This document shows positions 25,831 to 34,060 of a DNA stretch of 64,000 nt, piece after piece. Origin of the DNA: Sedimentisphaera salicampi (GTDB taxonomy: Bacteria > Planctomycetota > Phycisphaerae > Sedimentisphaerales > Sedimentisphaeraceae); assembly GCF_002117005.1 (NCBI RefSeq), contig NZ_CP021023.1, positions 558,001 to 622,000 on the forward strand, written 5' to 3'. Below the pieces are notes generated by a model. It searched no databases, was not told where the DNA came from, and was given only the letters and a program-made list of their open reading frames with translations. Both the position numbers and the translations under genes were made by a program. Position 1 is the first letter of the stretch, and each line of letters opens with the position of its first letter.

Positions 25831-27108
25831 TTACTGATTGCCATTCTGGTTTTCATCACTGCCGCTTTTCTTATCTTTGATTGAGGGGTTTCTGTTTATC
25901 AGCACCCTGAATTCTCTCTCTTTGCCCTCTTTTGCGGGCTGAACGATAATCTTTTCGTCAACAGTGTCCAATATTTGTTCCATATTATCCTGATAGATCC
26001 TCTCTATCACGAGCTCCGGCCTCTTCCTGTATTCTGGAAGGAGCTGCCTTAGATAATTTGCGTTTGCCTTTGCGGTTTCAATCACCTTAGTCTTGTAAGA
26101 CCGTGCCTCGCTGAGGTTCTTGCTGGCCTGACCTGTGAGGTCTGAATACGCCATACGAATTTCTGCCTCTGTGGAGCTTTCATCAAGAAGCACCTCAAGC
26201 GATTCTTCCGCTCTCGGGCCGCCTGCTTCGTTGAGGGTCTTCTCGTAATAGGTCCAAGCTTCAGTTTCAATGCTGCTTCGGTTCTGTCCGGCCTTTATCG
26301 ATGCAAGGAAAGCCTGATCAACCTGACGTGGCCAAGTTATTTTCAGGATCTGCATATCTCGAACTCTAATGCCCGTTGAAAGCTCTCTGAGCCTTTCCTG
26401 GACTAGTGCAGTAACTTCCCGTGTGATATTGGATTTCGATGTTGTAACGGCCTGATCAATGCTGTATTTTGCCAGCGTACGCACTATTGCATCATCAGTT
26501 ACTGTTGTAAGCAACGGCTCAACGCTCTCGGAGATAACGTCTCTATAGAGCTCTCCTGGCTTTACAGGGCGTACTTTTACATTTCTGAAAAATGCGTAAG
26601 GGTCGTCTTCGATTGTCCAGTTCAGCTGCCATTTGCAGTGGACGATGTTATAGTCGGTTGCAAGCTGGTCTTCATAGCCCTGCACCTCTTCATTTCGCGT
26701 GAGGCAGTAACCGTCTCTTATCGGATTGAGGGTTCGTCCGGGCCTGCTGCCCTGTTCGGGGTCAAAATACCAGAAATCATCGATCTCGAGTTTTTGCGTA
26801 GCTGTTACCGGAACCTTGACAATCTCATCAATCGGATAGGGAAGAGCCCAGTGAAGTCCGGGTTCTTTGAGAGCAGTTCCTGACGCGTCACGAACCACCT
26901 TGCCGAAACGCAGAACTATTGCCTTTTCATTTTTTTCTACTGTATAAACTCCTGAGGCAAAAAACAGGATTATAAGAACAATCATTATGAGCTTTAGAAC
27001 AGCAAAGCTTATCTTAAGCGCATCAGCGAGCGCCTTGCTGCCTGAATCCATACCAGCTGTAATGTCCTGCTTATTTTCAGGGTTTTTATTTTCTATCTCA
27101 TTCATCAA
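25831..27108 (-). CDS. SPFH/band-7 protein, HflK-like
   Basis: The 425-residue protein has a cytoplasmic N-terminus, one membrane helix (about 34-55, L-K-L-I-M-I-V-L-I-I-L-F-F-A-S-G), and then a band-7 domain. That domain opens V-E-K-N-E-K-A-I-V-L-R-F-G-K and has the family phrase G-L-H-W-A-L-P-Y-P-I-D-E. A long helical region follows and the tail is charged. HflK and HflC normally form a membrane complex around the FtsH protease. It lies 15 bp after the HflC-like gene and 20 bp before the P-type ATPase gene. No ftsH is in the window, so the partner protease is not shown. Confidence 0.88.
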   Translation of the reverse strand: MMNEIENKNPENKQDITAGMDSGSKALADALKISFAVLKLIMIVLIILFFASGVYTVEKNEKAIVLRFGKVVRDASGTALKEPGLHWALPYPIDEIVKVPVTATQKLEIDDFWYFDPEQGSRPGRTLNPIRDGYCLTRNEEVQGYEDQLATDYNIVHCKWQLNWTIEDDPYAFFRNVKVRPVKPGELYRDVISESVEPLLTTVTDDAIVRTLAKYSIDQAVTTSKSNITREVTALVQERLRELSTGIRVRDMQILKITWPRQVDQAFLASIKAGQNRSSIETEAWTYYEKTLNEAGGPRAEESLEVLLDESSTEAEIRMAYSDLTGQASKNLSEARSYKTKVIETAKANANYLRQLLPEYRKRPELVIERIYQDNMEQILDTVDEKIIVQPAKEGKEREFRVLINRNPSIKDKKSGSDENQNGNQ

Positions 27109-27123
27109 GACAGCTCCGAGATT

Positions 27124-28065
27124 TTACTTTTCTTTGTTTTCACTATCTTGCTGAGACGCCTTGGAGTCTTTTGGTTTGGAAGACTCTAGCTCGGGCACCT
27201 CGCGAAGCAGTTTCATTGGATCAGTTTCTGCCCCGAGAACAACAGTTGACCTATTCTCAAGAATCTTGGCAAGAGCTTCCAGATCCCTTAAATACATGGC
27301 AAGTTCCGGGTCGTCCTGAAGCATCTTATAATACTTTGCTGCTCCGGCATCACCCTCACCTTTGATAGCAATCACGCGGGACTCAACAGCGGCCAGAAGC
27401 TGCTGCTTTTTCTTGTCGGCATCAGTTCTGATTCTCGTAGCAGTTGAGCGGCCTTCGCCAAGAATATCTTCCTTCTTGCGCTGCCTGTCCGCACGCATTC
27501 TCTCAAAGACTGCTTGTGTTACCTCTTCATTGAGTTCAAGCTTCTTAATGCCCACTGAATCCACAGTAATGCCGTATTCGTCTTCGGTGGATTCCTTGAG
27601 TGCCTGGAGAAGTTCATTTTCAATCTGATCGAATTTGATCTTGTCCGGATCAGTGTTCACAAACTCGCTGAAATAATGCTTTCCTACCACTGCATTGGCA
27701 TGATTTCGAAGCTGGCTCAAAAGAAACTTCTGCACCTCAACGTCAGTTGAAACTCTCTCAAAGAAGTGCTGGGGCTGAGAGATCTTCCAGATCATATAAG
27801 GAGTAATGATAACCGGCTCGCCGCCTTTAGTTGTTGTTTCCTCCTGCTGGCCTTCAAAGACCTGCAGGCGGGAATCGAATTTATGGACAACATCAAACGG
27901 CGTGGGGAGTTTGAAGTAGAGCCCGGGTTCGGTTTTTTCCGCTATAGGTTTTCCGAACCTCGTTATCAATGCAGACTCTGTTTCCCTGACCTGATAGCTG
28001 CACAGCTTGAATCCAAGCAGCACTACGATTGCTGTTACAAGAATCAGCTTTGGTAATCTTCTCAT
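27124..28065 (-). CDS. SPFH/band-7 protein, HflC-like
   Basis: This 313-residue protein has one N-terminal membrane helix (residues 6-24) and a band-7 domain beginning V-R-E-T-E-S-A-L-I-T-R-F-G-K-P and G-L-Y-F-K-L-P-T-P-F-D. The stalk motif M-R-A-D-R-Q-R-K-K-E-D-I-L-G-E-G is characteristic of HflC, and the tail is Lys/Ser/Glu-rich. It would assemble with the HflK-like proteins on either side into a membrane ring or cage. It is the second gene of the SPFH triad, 44 bp after the seven-helix member. Confidence 0.9.
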   Translation of the reverse strand: MRRLPKLILVTAIVVLLGFKLCSYQVRETESALITRFGKPIAEKTEPGLYFKLPTPFDVVHKFDSRLQVFEGQQEETTTKGGEPVIITPYMIWKISQPQHFFERVSTDVEVQKFLLSQLRNHANAVVGKHYFSEFVNTDPDKIKFDQIENELLQALKESTEDEYGITVDSVGIKKLELNEEVTQAVFERMRADRQRKKEDILGEGRSTATRIRTDADKKKQQLLAAVESRVIAIKGEGDAGAAKYYKMLQDDPELAMYLRDLEALAKILENRSTVVLGAETDPMKLLREVPELESSKPKDSKASQQDSENKEK

Positions 28066-28109
28066 TTTTATTCTGCCTTAAATACCTTAGTATCAATATT
28101 CAATTTCAA

Positions 28110-30161
28110 TTATTCCTCAGGTAGCTCTAAGTCGTATATATCGGGGTTGAGCTTCTGCTTGAGATCAACAATCATAACCTCGCTGTCGCCTTCCCCGGAA
28201 ACAACGATGTACTTCCTGACATCTTCAAGAGACCTTTCCAGAGTTAGCAGTCTTTCATTCTGCAGGTAAATCTTTGGCGCTGCCCTGTAAGCCTTAAGCT
28301 GGCTCTTGAACCTTTCGCCGGAGGCCTTTGAAAGACGCTTCTTCTTGAAAGCATACTGCTCTGCATCAAAGATCTTTTCAGCAATCTGTCCCCGAGCCTC
28401 AAGGAAAGCCTTATCGAGCTCAGCAAGCCTTTCTTTACGTGCAGACTCAGACAACTCGTCCTTCTCCTGCTCATAATCAGAAAGCATTTTATAGAGACCA
28501 TTTACCTGCTCTAGTGATCCGCCCAGCTCGGTAAGTGTTTTGTTCCTCTCGGCAAGGGCTGAAAGTATTGATTCCTGCCTCTTCTGGACTGCCCCTATAA
28601 CCTCTTCATAATCTGAGGCCACATCGAGCGGGGGATGAATGCCCTGAAGGCCCACTGTTACAATCTCAACACCGAGCCCGAGCTCATCAGCTCTTGTCTG
28701 TATAATTTGTGTCAGCTCTTCGCTGGCTTCTTTTCTGCCAGCACCGAGCACGCTTTCATTATCCTGTATATCGCCGCCGAAGATATCCGTTTCGAGCTTG
28801 GCACTTGCCATATATCGTGCAATCTCTCTGTAAGACACATTTTTCAGGATAACTTCGGGATCTTTATGGTTGTATAAGAATTGGTAGAGGTCTTTCACCC
28901 TGTACTGTACCGGAACTGCGGCTACTATCAAACTTACAGGGGGCGCATCCTCATTGCTGATATTCTTGGAAGATTCGGTTGCAACAACGAGACGGAATTC
29001 GACTTCCTGGTGCTTCTGTCCCCAAAGAAGGGGCTTTTTAACAATCTCATCGGTTTCTTCATTTATATCTGGGGCATTCATAATGCCGATATTGAGCTGC
29101 TGAATTCTTTCAGTATCGTGAATATATGCCTTGTCGAAAGGCGCAGGCCATTTGAAGTGCATCCCCGGGCCTACTATCCTTCTGCCGTTGTCTGTAGAGC
29201 CGAGATGTTCGATCGCTGCCTTTTTACCCGGACCTACAACCACAAAACAGCTCATCAGATACATGCACAAAATAAGCAGGAAAAGAAGCGGAAGGATTGC
29301 CTTTTCAAGAAGCCTGTAGAACCAAGTCTGGGATACCTTAAAGCCGAACTGATAATCAATTGTGCTTGCCGCTGTATGAAGCATACTCCCCGGCTGGCTG
29401 ATAATACCAAGCAGGCGGCTGTCTAAGCCCGGCCTGTGATAGGCACCTTTGATTCTTGGACGATAGATATCCAGAACTGTGTTCAAAATAGTCTCGGCTC
29501 CAAAAAGGAGCATAATTACAGGTACAATCCAGCTTGCTGCAACTATGGGCAGATCATAATGGAAAAACCGTATTCCAAGGGCTATTGCCACAATAAGCGA
29601 GCCGGCTGAGGAAGAAATCAGATAGCTGCCTCCTGCCCTTAATGGCTGCCAGTCTTTTTCAGAAGACATCCCTGAGGCGTACTTAGCGAGAAGGAAGCTT
29701 GCAAACCATGCTACTATCATAGCCGATGCCCCTGCAAGGGGGTTCTTTCCAACTAATTCACTCGTTTCTCTGAGTCTGGATATGAGCCAGAGGCCGATTG
29801 TTATGCTGTATGCGGCTGAGAGAACGGAAAAAACGATGCCTCCCCACCGCTGAAATATTTTGAACCGCTTGCGTGCGACAGAGAACATAGCCTGTCTTTG
29901 CTGGGAATCCTGAAAGATTGTCTCATCCTGAGATTTTAGGATAGCCTCATCGCGCTTTTCACGTTCTGCAAGGCCAAAGTTGTGGTAATAGATAATTAAG
30001 TAGAGCCATATAATTGCTGCGCCGAGCAGATGCCAGGCTATAAACTGCACCGGAAGGATGCTTGTAATAATTCCGGTAAGCAGGCATCCCAAAAAGCCTA
30101 TCAAAGACAGGATCAGTCCGCCGAGAGCAACGTTCATCGCCTTTCTGGAGGAGTCTTTCAT
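28110..30161 (-). CDS. Large SPFH protein with seven predicted membrane helices (HflK-like fusion)
   Basis: The 683-residue product joins an N-terminal polytopic region (about residues 1-310, with hydrophobic segments near 10-33, 40-60, 107-130, 143-163, 181-201, 206-230 and 286-310) to a band-7 domain. The domain opens F-V-V-V-G-P-G-K-K-A-A-I-E-H-L-G and contains G-M-H-F-K-W-P-A-P-F-D-K-A-Y. A long coiled-coil stalk follows (about 525-645). Normal HflK has a single membrane helix, so the polytopic part is extra. AGGAAATAAAATG gives a good start. It is the first gene of an eight-gene minus-strand run. Function is inferred only from the SPFH domain and neighbours. Confidence 0.85.
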   Translation of the reverse strand: MKDSSRKAMNVALGGLILSLIGFLGCLLTGIITSILPVQFIAWHLLGAAIIWLYLIIYYHNFGLAEREKRDEAILKSQDETIFQDSQQRQAMFSVARKRFKIFQRWGGIVFSVLSAAYSITIGLWLISRLRETSELVGKNPLAGASAMIVAWFASFLLAKYASGMSSEKDWQPLRAGGSYLISSSAGSLIVAIALGIRFFHYDLPIVAASWIVPVIMLLFGAETILNTVLDIYRPRIKGAYHRPGLDSRLLGIISQPGSMLHTAASTIDYQFGFKVSQTWFYRLLEKAILPLLFLLILCMYLMSCFVVVGPGKKAAIEHLGSTDNGRRIVGPGMHFKWPAPFDKAYIHDTERIQQLNIGIMNAPDINEETDEIVKKPLLWGQKHQEVEFRLVVATESSKNISNEDAPPVSLIVAAVPVQYRVKDLYQFLYNHKDPEVILKNVSYREIARYMASAKLETDIFGGDIQDNESVLGAGRKEASEELTQIIQTRADELGLGVEIVTVGLQGIHPPLDVASDYEEVIGAVQKRQESILSALAERNKTLTELGGSLEQVNGLYKMLSDYEQEKDELSESARKERLAELDKAFLEARGQIAEKIFDAEQYAFKKKRLSKASGERFKSQLKAYRAAPKIYLQNERLLTLERSLEDVRKYIVVSGEGDSEVMIVDLKQKLNPDIYDLELPEE

Positions 30162-30313
30162 TTTATTTCCTGAATGTTATAATTAATTTTTATTCCTTAA
30201 ATGTTGGCTAACTGTAATTGTTAAAAACAGTTTTGCAAAGAAACCGTATTAAACGAAGCGGCAAAAATTGACTTCAGCCTTTACTAAAAAGTTAAATCGT
30301 ATAAATTAACCGC

Positions 30314-30342
30314 TTGCAAAGCTCGAAAGTTTATATTATACA
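30314..30342 (+). promoter_or_regulatory. Candidate promoter for the orphan ABC-2 permease
   Basis: TTGCAA (30314-30319) and TATACA (30337-30342) are 17 bases apart, about 45 bp before the permease ATG. It lies in the AT-rich spacer shared with the divergent SPFH operon. Assigned by eye. Confidence 0.4.
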
Positions 30343-30386
30343 ATCAAAAAATCAACCTTGTTAAAATTTAATTTTAGGATTTATAA

Positions 30387-31352
30387 ATGTTTATAAAGCT
30401 TATCACTATCGCCAAAAACACCTTGGTAGAAACGCTCAGGCAGCCTGTATTTTCGATTATTCTTCTAATCTGCCTGATTATGCTGCTTATAAGCCCTTCC
30501 TTAACAATGTTTTCGATTGACGATGATAACAAACTCTTGCGAGAAATTTCGTATTCTACGATTTTCATCTCAGGGTTGTTCATAGCAGTATTTTCCGCAT
30601 CAGGTGCTATTACGCAGGAAGTGGAATCAAAAACTGCTGCAACAGTTTTGAGCAAGCCTGTTTCGCGTATAACTTTTGTGCTGGGTAAATTTTTTGGAAT
30701 ATCCGGAGCTGTGGCTTTGTGCCACTTCTTAAGCTCTGCAGTAATGATGATGATTATAAGGCACGGTGTACTGCAAACCGCCAGAGACGAGGTTGACTGG
30801 ACGGTAATAACCGCCCTTTCGGTAATTTTTCTGCTGGGGATTATCGTGGGCGCTCTCGCAAACTACTCTTGGGACTGGAACTTCGCCTCGACTGCAATCC
30901 TGACATCATCAATCACAGCGGCGGCAGCATTTATAACACTCAGCTTCATAGATAAGCAGTGGCAGTTTAACCCGGCTGAAAATAACTTTTCCGCATTCGA
31001 CTTATACAGCTCTGCACTGATTTTCTTAGCAATAATCGTTCTGGTGTCTCTTGCAGTGCTATTCTCCACCCGCTGCAATATGGTGCTAACACTGCTTTTA
31101 TGTATTGGCGTATTTCTTCTCGGTCTCATAAGCGACTACATATTCGGCCGATTCGCAGCAGATAATATCTTTGCAAAAATCGCTTACTCAGCAGTACCGA
31201 ACCTTCAGGTATTCTGGATCAGCGACGCCATATACCTCGACAGCACCGTACCTTTTCAATACGTACTGAAATGCGGGGCATATTCACTGAGTTATGCAGC
31301 TGGCGTTATAGCGTTGGCAGCATCCTTCTTCCAGAGAAGGGAAGTTGGGTAG
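30387..31352 (+). CDS. ABC-2 type permease without an adjacent ATPase
   Basis: The 321-residue product has six to eight hydrophobic segments and the ABC-2 permease layout. An N-terminal helix (Q-P-V-F-S-I-I-L-L-I-C-L-I-M-L-L) is followed by the element T-V-L-S-K-P-V-S-R-I-T-F-V-L-G-K-F-F-G. That element parallels T-K-P-V-Q-R-Y-E-I-L-L-G-K-F-G-G in the permease at 21224-22594, but this protein lacks the large external loop. AGGA precedes the ATG. No ATPase gene is beside it. It may use the ATPase encoded across the divergent promoter region or one elsewhere. Confidence 0.8.
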   Translation: MFIKLITIAKNTLVETLRQPVFSIILLICLIMLLISPSLTMFSIDDDNKLLREISYSTIFISGLFIAVFSASGAITQEVESKTAATVLSKPVSRITFVLGKFFGISGAVALCHFLSSAVMMMIIRHGVLQTARDEVDWTVITALSVIFLLGIIVGALANYSWDWNFASTAILTSSITAAAAFITLSFIDKQWQFNPAENNFSAFDLYSSALIFLAIIVLVSLAVLFSTRCNMVLTLLLCIGVFLLGLISDYIFGRFAADNIFAKIAYSAVPNLQVFWISDAIYLDSTVPFQYVLKCGAYSLSYAAGVIALAASFFQRREVG

Positions 31353-31391
31353 GCCTTTTGTTCAAGCCGACAGCAGAGGCTTACAAAACGG

Positions 31392-31419
31392 TTGCAAAAG
31401 ATCAGCGGCTTATTATAAT
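31392..31419 (+). promoter_or_regulatory. Candidate sigma-70 promoter for the TPR/alpha-CTD gene
   Basis: TTGCAA (31392-31397) and a consensus TATAAT (31414-31419) are separated by 16 bases. The expected transcript start is near 31426, giving a 5' leader of about 70 bases. Confidence 0.55.
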
Positions 31420-31495
31420 CAATCGCAATATTGTTTATAATTGAAGAAAGAAAAGAATTTCGTTATCAGCGAATAATTACGGGCGAACATTAAAT

Positions 31496-32821
31496 ATGCA
31501 AGAAAACACAGAAAAAATTTGGGACAATCTATTTTCCTCTAAATCTGCACCTACTTTAGAGGATTACAATCAAATCAACCTCTCGGTGAACAACTCTGAG
31601 CGAAACAAAATGAAATTTGTTGAGAAGGTCGATAAAATTGCAGGCAGCAGTAAAAAGAACTCCGCTTTGAAAGCAGGAATCGGATACTGCATTGCAGGCA
31701 GATATAGGGACGCTATCGAAAACCTCGAGAAGGCAGGCGATTCGGGGATCAAAAACTACTGCATTGCCAAATCTTACCTTGGAGTAGGCAGGAAATCCGA
31801 AGCTGTTGAACATTTCCAGAAAGCAGTTAACGAGATAGACAATCCCACTATTGCTGAGCTTGAGAGGATTAAAGTTCTTATAGATGGGAGAGACTACCGC
31901 GCGGGAGAAAATGCCCTCAAGAATCTGTCCAAGGTTTTAAAGGGCAAAAACGCTAAGTATCACTGCGTTTACGGAAACCTCTACGATGCTCAAGGGGAAT
32001 TTGACAAGGCCGCTAGTGAGTATGAAAAGGCTCTAAACATAGATCCGGAGCATGAGCCTACCCTTCTGAGCTTTGCATATATGCTTGACCTGCACGGAAA
32101 CCCTGTTCAGGCCATGAAGCTCTATAAGAGAATTGTTCAGAATAATCCGATAAGCGTTAATGTGCTTTTGAATATGGCAGTAATATATGAGGACAACGAA
32201 GAATACGACAACGCTGCAAACTGCATTGATCTTATACTGAAGTACTATCCAAACCACGAACAGGCAAGGATGTACAAAAAGGATATTGAGAGCTCAAGAG
32301 ATATGCTCTACGACGAGGAGCAGGAGCAGAGAAAGAGCACGAGAAGCAGGATTCTCGAAAAGCCGATCAGCGAATACGAGCTTTCAGTGAGAAGCAGAAA
32401 CTGCCTCAAGAAGATGAATATAAACACGATAGGCGATCTGCTTAGAATCAGCGAGCAGGAACTTCTTTCCTACAAGAATTTCGGAGAAACAAGCCTTACA
32501 GAAATTAGGGCAATACTCGAAAGCGAAGGCCTGAGGCTTGGGCAGTTTAATGAAGACGGAACAGAAAACACCTCCCAGAAAAGCGAATCAGAGAAGAAAA
32601 AGGCCGATAATGAGCTGCTATCCAAGCCGATCTCAGAACTTGAGCTTTCAGTTAGAGCAAGAAGAGCTATAGACAGACTCAGCCTGAAAACATTCGGTGA
32701 AGTGGTTGAAAAAACTGAAGAAGAGCTGCTCAACTGCAAGAATTTCGGTGTTACAAGCCTAACCGAGATAAAAGAGAAGCTTGCAAAATACAATCTGACA
32801 CTCAAACAATCCGAAGAATGA
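31496..32821 (+). CDS. TPR protein with two RNA polymerase alpha C-terminal domains
   Basis: Residues about 55-265 form tetratricopeptide repeats, for example F-D-K-A-A-S-E-Y-E-K-A-L-N-I-D-P-E-H. Two copies of the RNAP alpha-subunit C-terminal helix-hairpin-helix domain follow. Copy 1 reads E-L-S-V-R-S-R-N-C-L-K-K then F-G-E-T-S-L-T-E-I. Copy 2 reads E-L-S-V-R-A-R-R-A-I-D-R then F-G-V-T-S-L-T-E-I. Against the E. coli alpha domain, copy 1 keeps the DNA-contact residues equivalent to R265, N268 and C269, while copy 2 keeps only R265; both have Thr at the K298 position. In RNAP this domain binds UP elements and activators. No RNAP core domain is present. Its stop overlaps the next gene's ATG (ATGA). 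Confidence 0.9.
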   Translation: MQENTEKIWDNLFSSKSAPTLEDYNQINLSVNNSERNKMKFVEKVDKIAGSSKKNSALKAGIGYCIAGRYRDAIENLEKAGDSGIKNYCIAKSYLGVGRKSEAVEHFQKAVNEIDNPTIAELERIKVLIDGRDYRAGENALKNLSKVLKGKNAKYHCVYGNLYDAQGEFDKAASEYEKALNIDPEHEPTLLSFAYMLDLHGNPVQAMKLYKRIVQNNPISVNVLLNMAVIYEDNEEYDNAANCIDLILKYYPNHEQARMYKKDIESSRDMLYDEEQEQRKSTRSRILEKPISEYELSVRSRNCLKKMNINTIGDLLRISEQELLSYKNFGETSLTEIRAILESEGLRLGQFNEDGTENTSQKSESEKKKADNELLSKPISELELSVRARRAIDRLSLKTFGEVVEKTEEELLNCKNFGVTSLTEIKEKLAKYNLTLKQSEE

Positions 32822-34059
32822 CCGCCCGCATTAGAATAAAGAAAACCTTCAGGCTGCTTTTATACGGCAGCCTGTTTTTTTGCATACTAAACTTTCAAAG
32901 CTGTAAACCCAAGCCGAAAGATTTTAAGGATGTGCGTAAGGAATTTGAGAGCAAGGGCAGGGTCGTAAAGGTTCTTCTCACGAAATCAAAAACGATTGAG
33001 ATAAACTGTGAGGGAAGTTTTCAGCTTTGCGATATTAACGGGGATAAGATTGTAATGTTCCCAAAATCAGCTTCGAACATAACTATCCGCTTCAATGACG
33101 GCCGAATAGATGTTGGCGGGAAAGCAGAATTTGAAGCAGGAATAGAACTCTATACTCATAAGGAAAGTTTTTCAGTAAACAGCAGAGATTATCGGGGCCG
33201 GCTCAAGATAATACAATACCCTGAAAGCGGTAGAATTGCTGCGATTAACGAGATACCTCTGGAGCTGTATCTCGCAGGGGTCATATCTTCGGAAATGCCG
33301 GCAAGATGGCCTGAAGAAACGCTCAAAGCGCAGGCTGTGGCCTCGAGAAGCTACGCCCTTTTTCAGGCAAATCACAGGAAAAACGAAAATTGGCATTTGA
33401 GAACTACTCAGGCAAATCAGGTTTACAGGGGGATTGAAGCTGAAAAGAAAAAGATTTGGAGAATTCTTCTCAAAACTCAGGGAGAAGCCTTGCTCCAGAA
33501 AAAAAGCGAAGAAGTTCTCCCTGCATATTTCAGTTCCACCTGCGGCGGAGCAACCTTTAAGGCTTCAGAAGTTTTCGGTGGAGAGGATTTCAGTATATTA
33601 GGTGTTAAATGCCCTTACTGCAAGAAGACAGCAAAAGAAGATTACCTGAACTGGCCGGAATTTGAAATCAGCCTTAAAGAGCTTAGAAAAAAACTAATCA
33701 GAAACTACCCTTCAATGGAGAAGCTCGGGAAAATCAAGGATATCCGCCCTGCTGAAACGATCAAAAACTCCGGCATTGAAAAGATAACTAAAGTTCGAAT
33801 TATATGCGAGAACGACAGCGAGATTCTCCGCGGTGAAGACCTCCGCCTCACTGCAGACCCTACCGGCGTAAAATTTCGCAGCACAGTATGCTCGCTTGAA
33901 ATTCAAGACGGCATACTCAAAGCATCAAACGGCAAAGGATTCGGACATAACGTGGGTATGTGCCAGTATGGAGCAAAGCAGATGGCAGACGAGGGGAAGA
34001 ATTACAGGCAGATATTAAAACACTATTATCCCAAGGCGGATCTTGAAAGGATTTACTGA
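32818..34059 (+). CDS. SpoIID/LytB-domain protein, membrane-anchored or lipoprotein
   Basis: The 413-residue product has an N-terminal hydrophobic stretch (about 12-28) ending F-Q-S-C, a weak lipobox. The SpoIID domain follows, with the hallmarks I-P-L-E-L-Y-L-A-G-V-I-S-S-E-M-P-A-R-W, L-K-A-Q-A-V-A-S-R-S-Y-A-L and G-F-G-H-N-V-G-M-C-Q-Y-G-A. Members are peptidoglycan lytic transglycosylases that cut denuded glycan. SpoIID is best known from sporulation, but the domain is widespread in non-sporulating diderms. It overlaps the TPR/alpha-CTD gene by 4 bp and is followed one base later by tgt, so all three are translationally coupled. Confidence 0.88.
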   Translation: MTARIRIKKTFRLLLYGSLFFCILNFQSCKPKPKDFKDVRKEFESKGRVVKVLLTKSKTIEINCEGSFQLCDINGDKIVMFPKSASNITIRFNDGRIDVGGKAEFEAGIELYTHKESFSVNSRDYRGRLKIIQYPESGRIAAINEIPLELYLAGVISSEMPARWPEETLKAQAVASRSYALFQANHRKNENWHLRTTQANQVYRGIEAEKKKIWRILLKTQGEALLQKKSEEVLPAYFSSTCGGATFKASEVFGGEDFSILGVKCPYCKKTAKEDYLNWPEFEISLKELRKKLIRNYPSMEKLGKIKDIRPAETIKNSGIEKITKVRIICENDSEILRGEDLRLTADPTGVKFRSTVCSLEIQDGILKASNGKGFGHNVGMCQYGAKQMADEGKNYRQILKHYYPKADLERIY

Positions 34060-34060
34060 G

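Noticed and set aside
32341-32821. RNA polymerase alpha subunit gene (rpoA)
   Set aside because: Only C-terminal domains are present, duplicated and attached to TPRs; the N-terminal assembly domain of alpha is missing.
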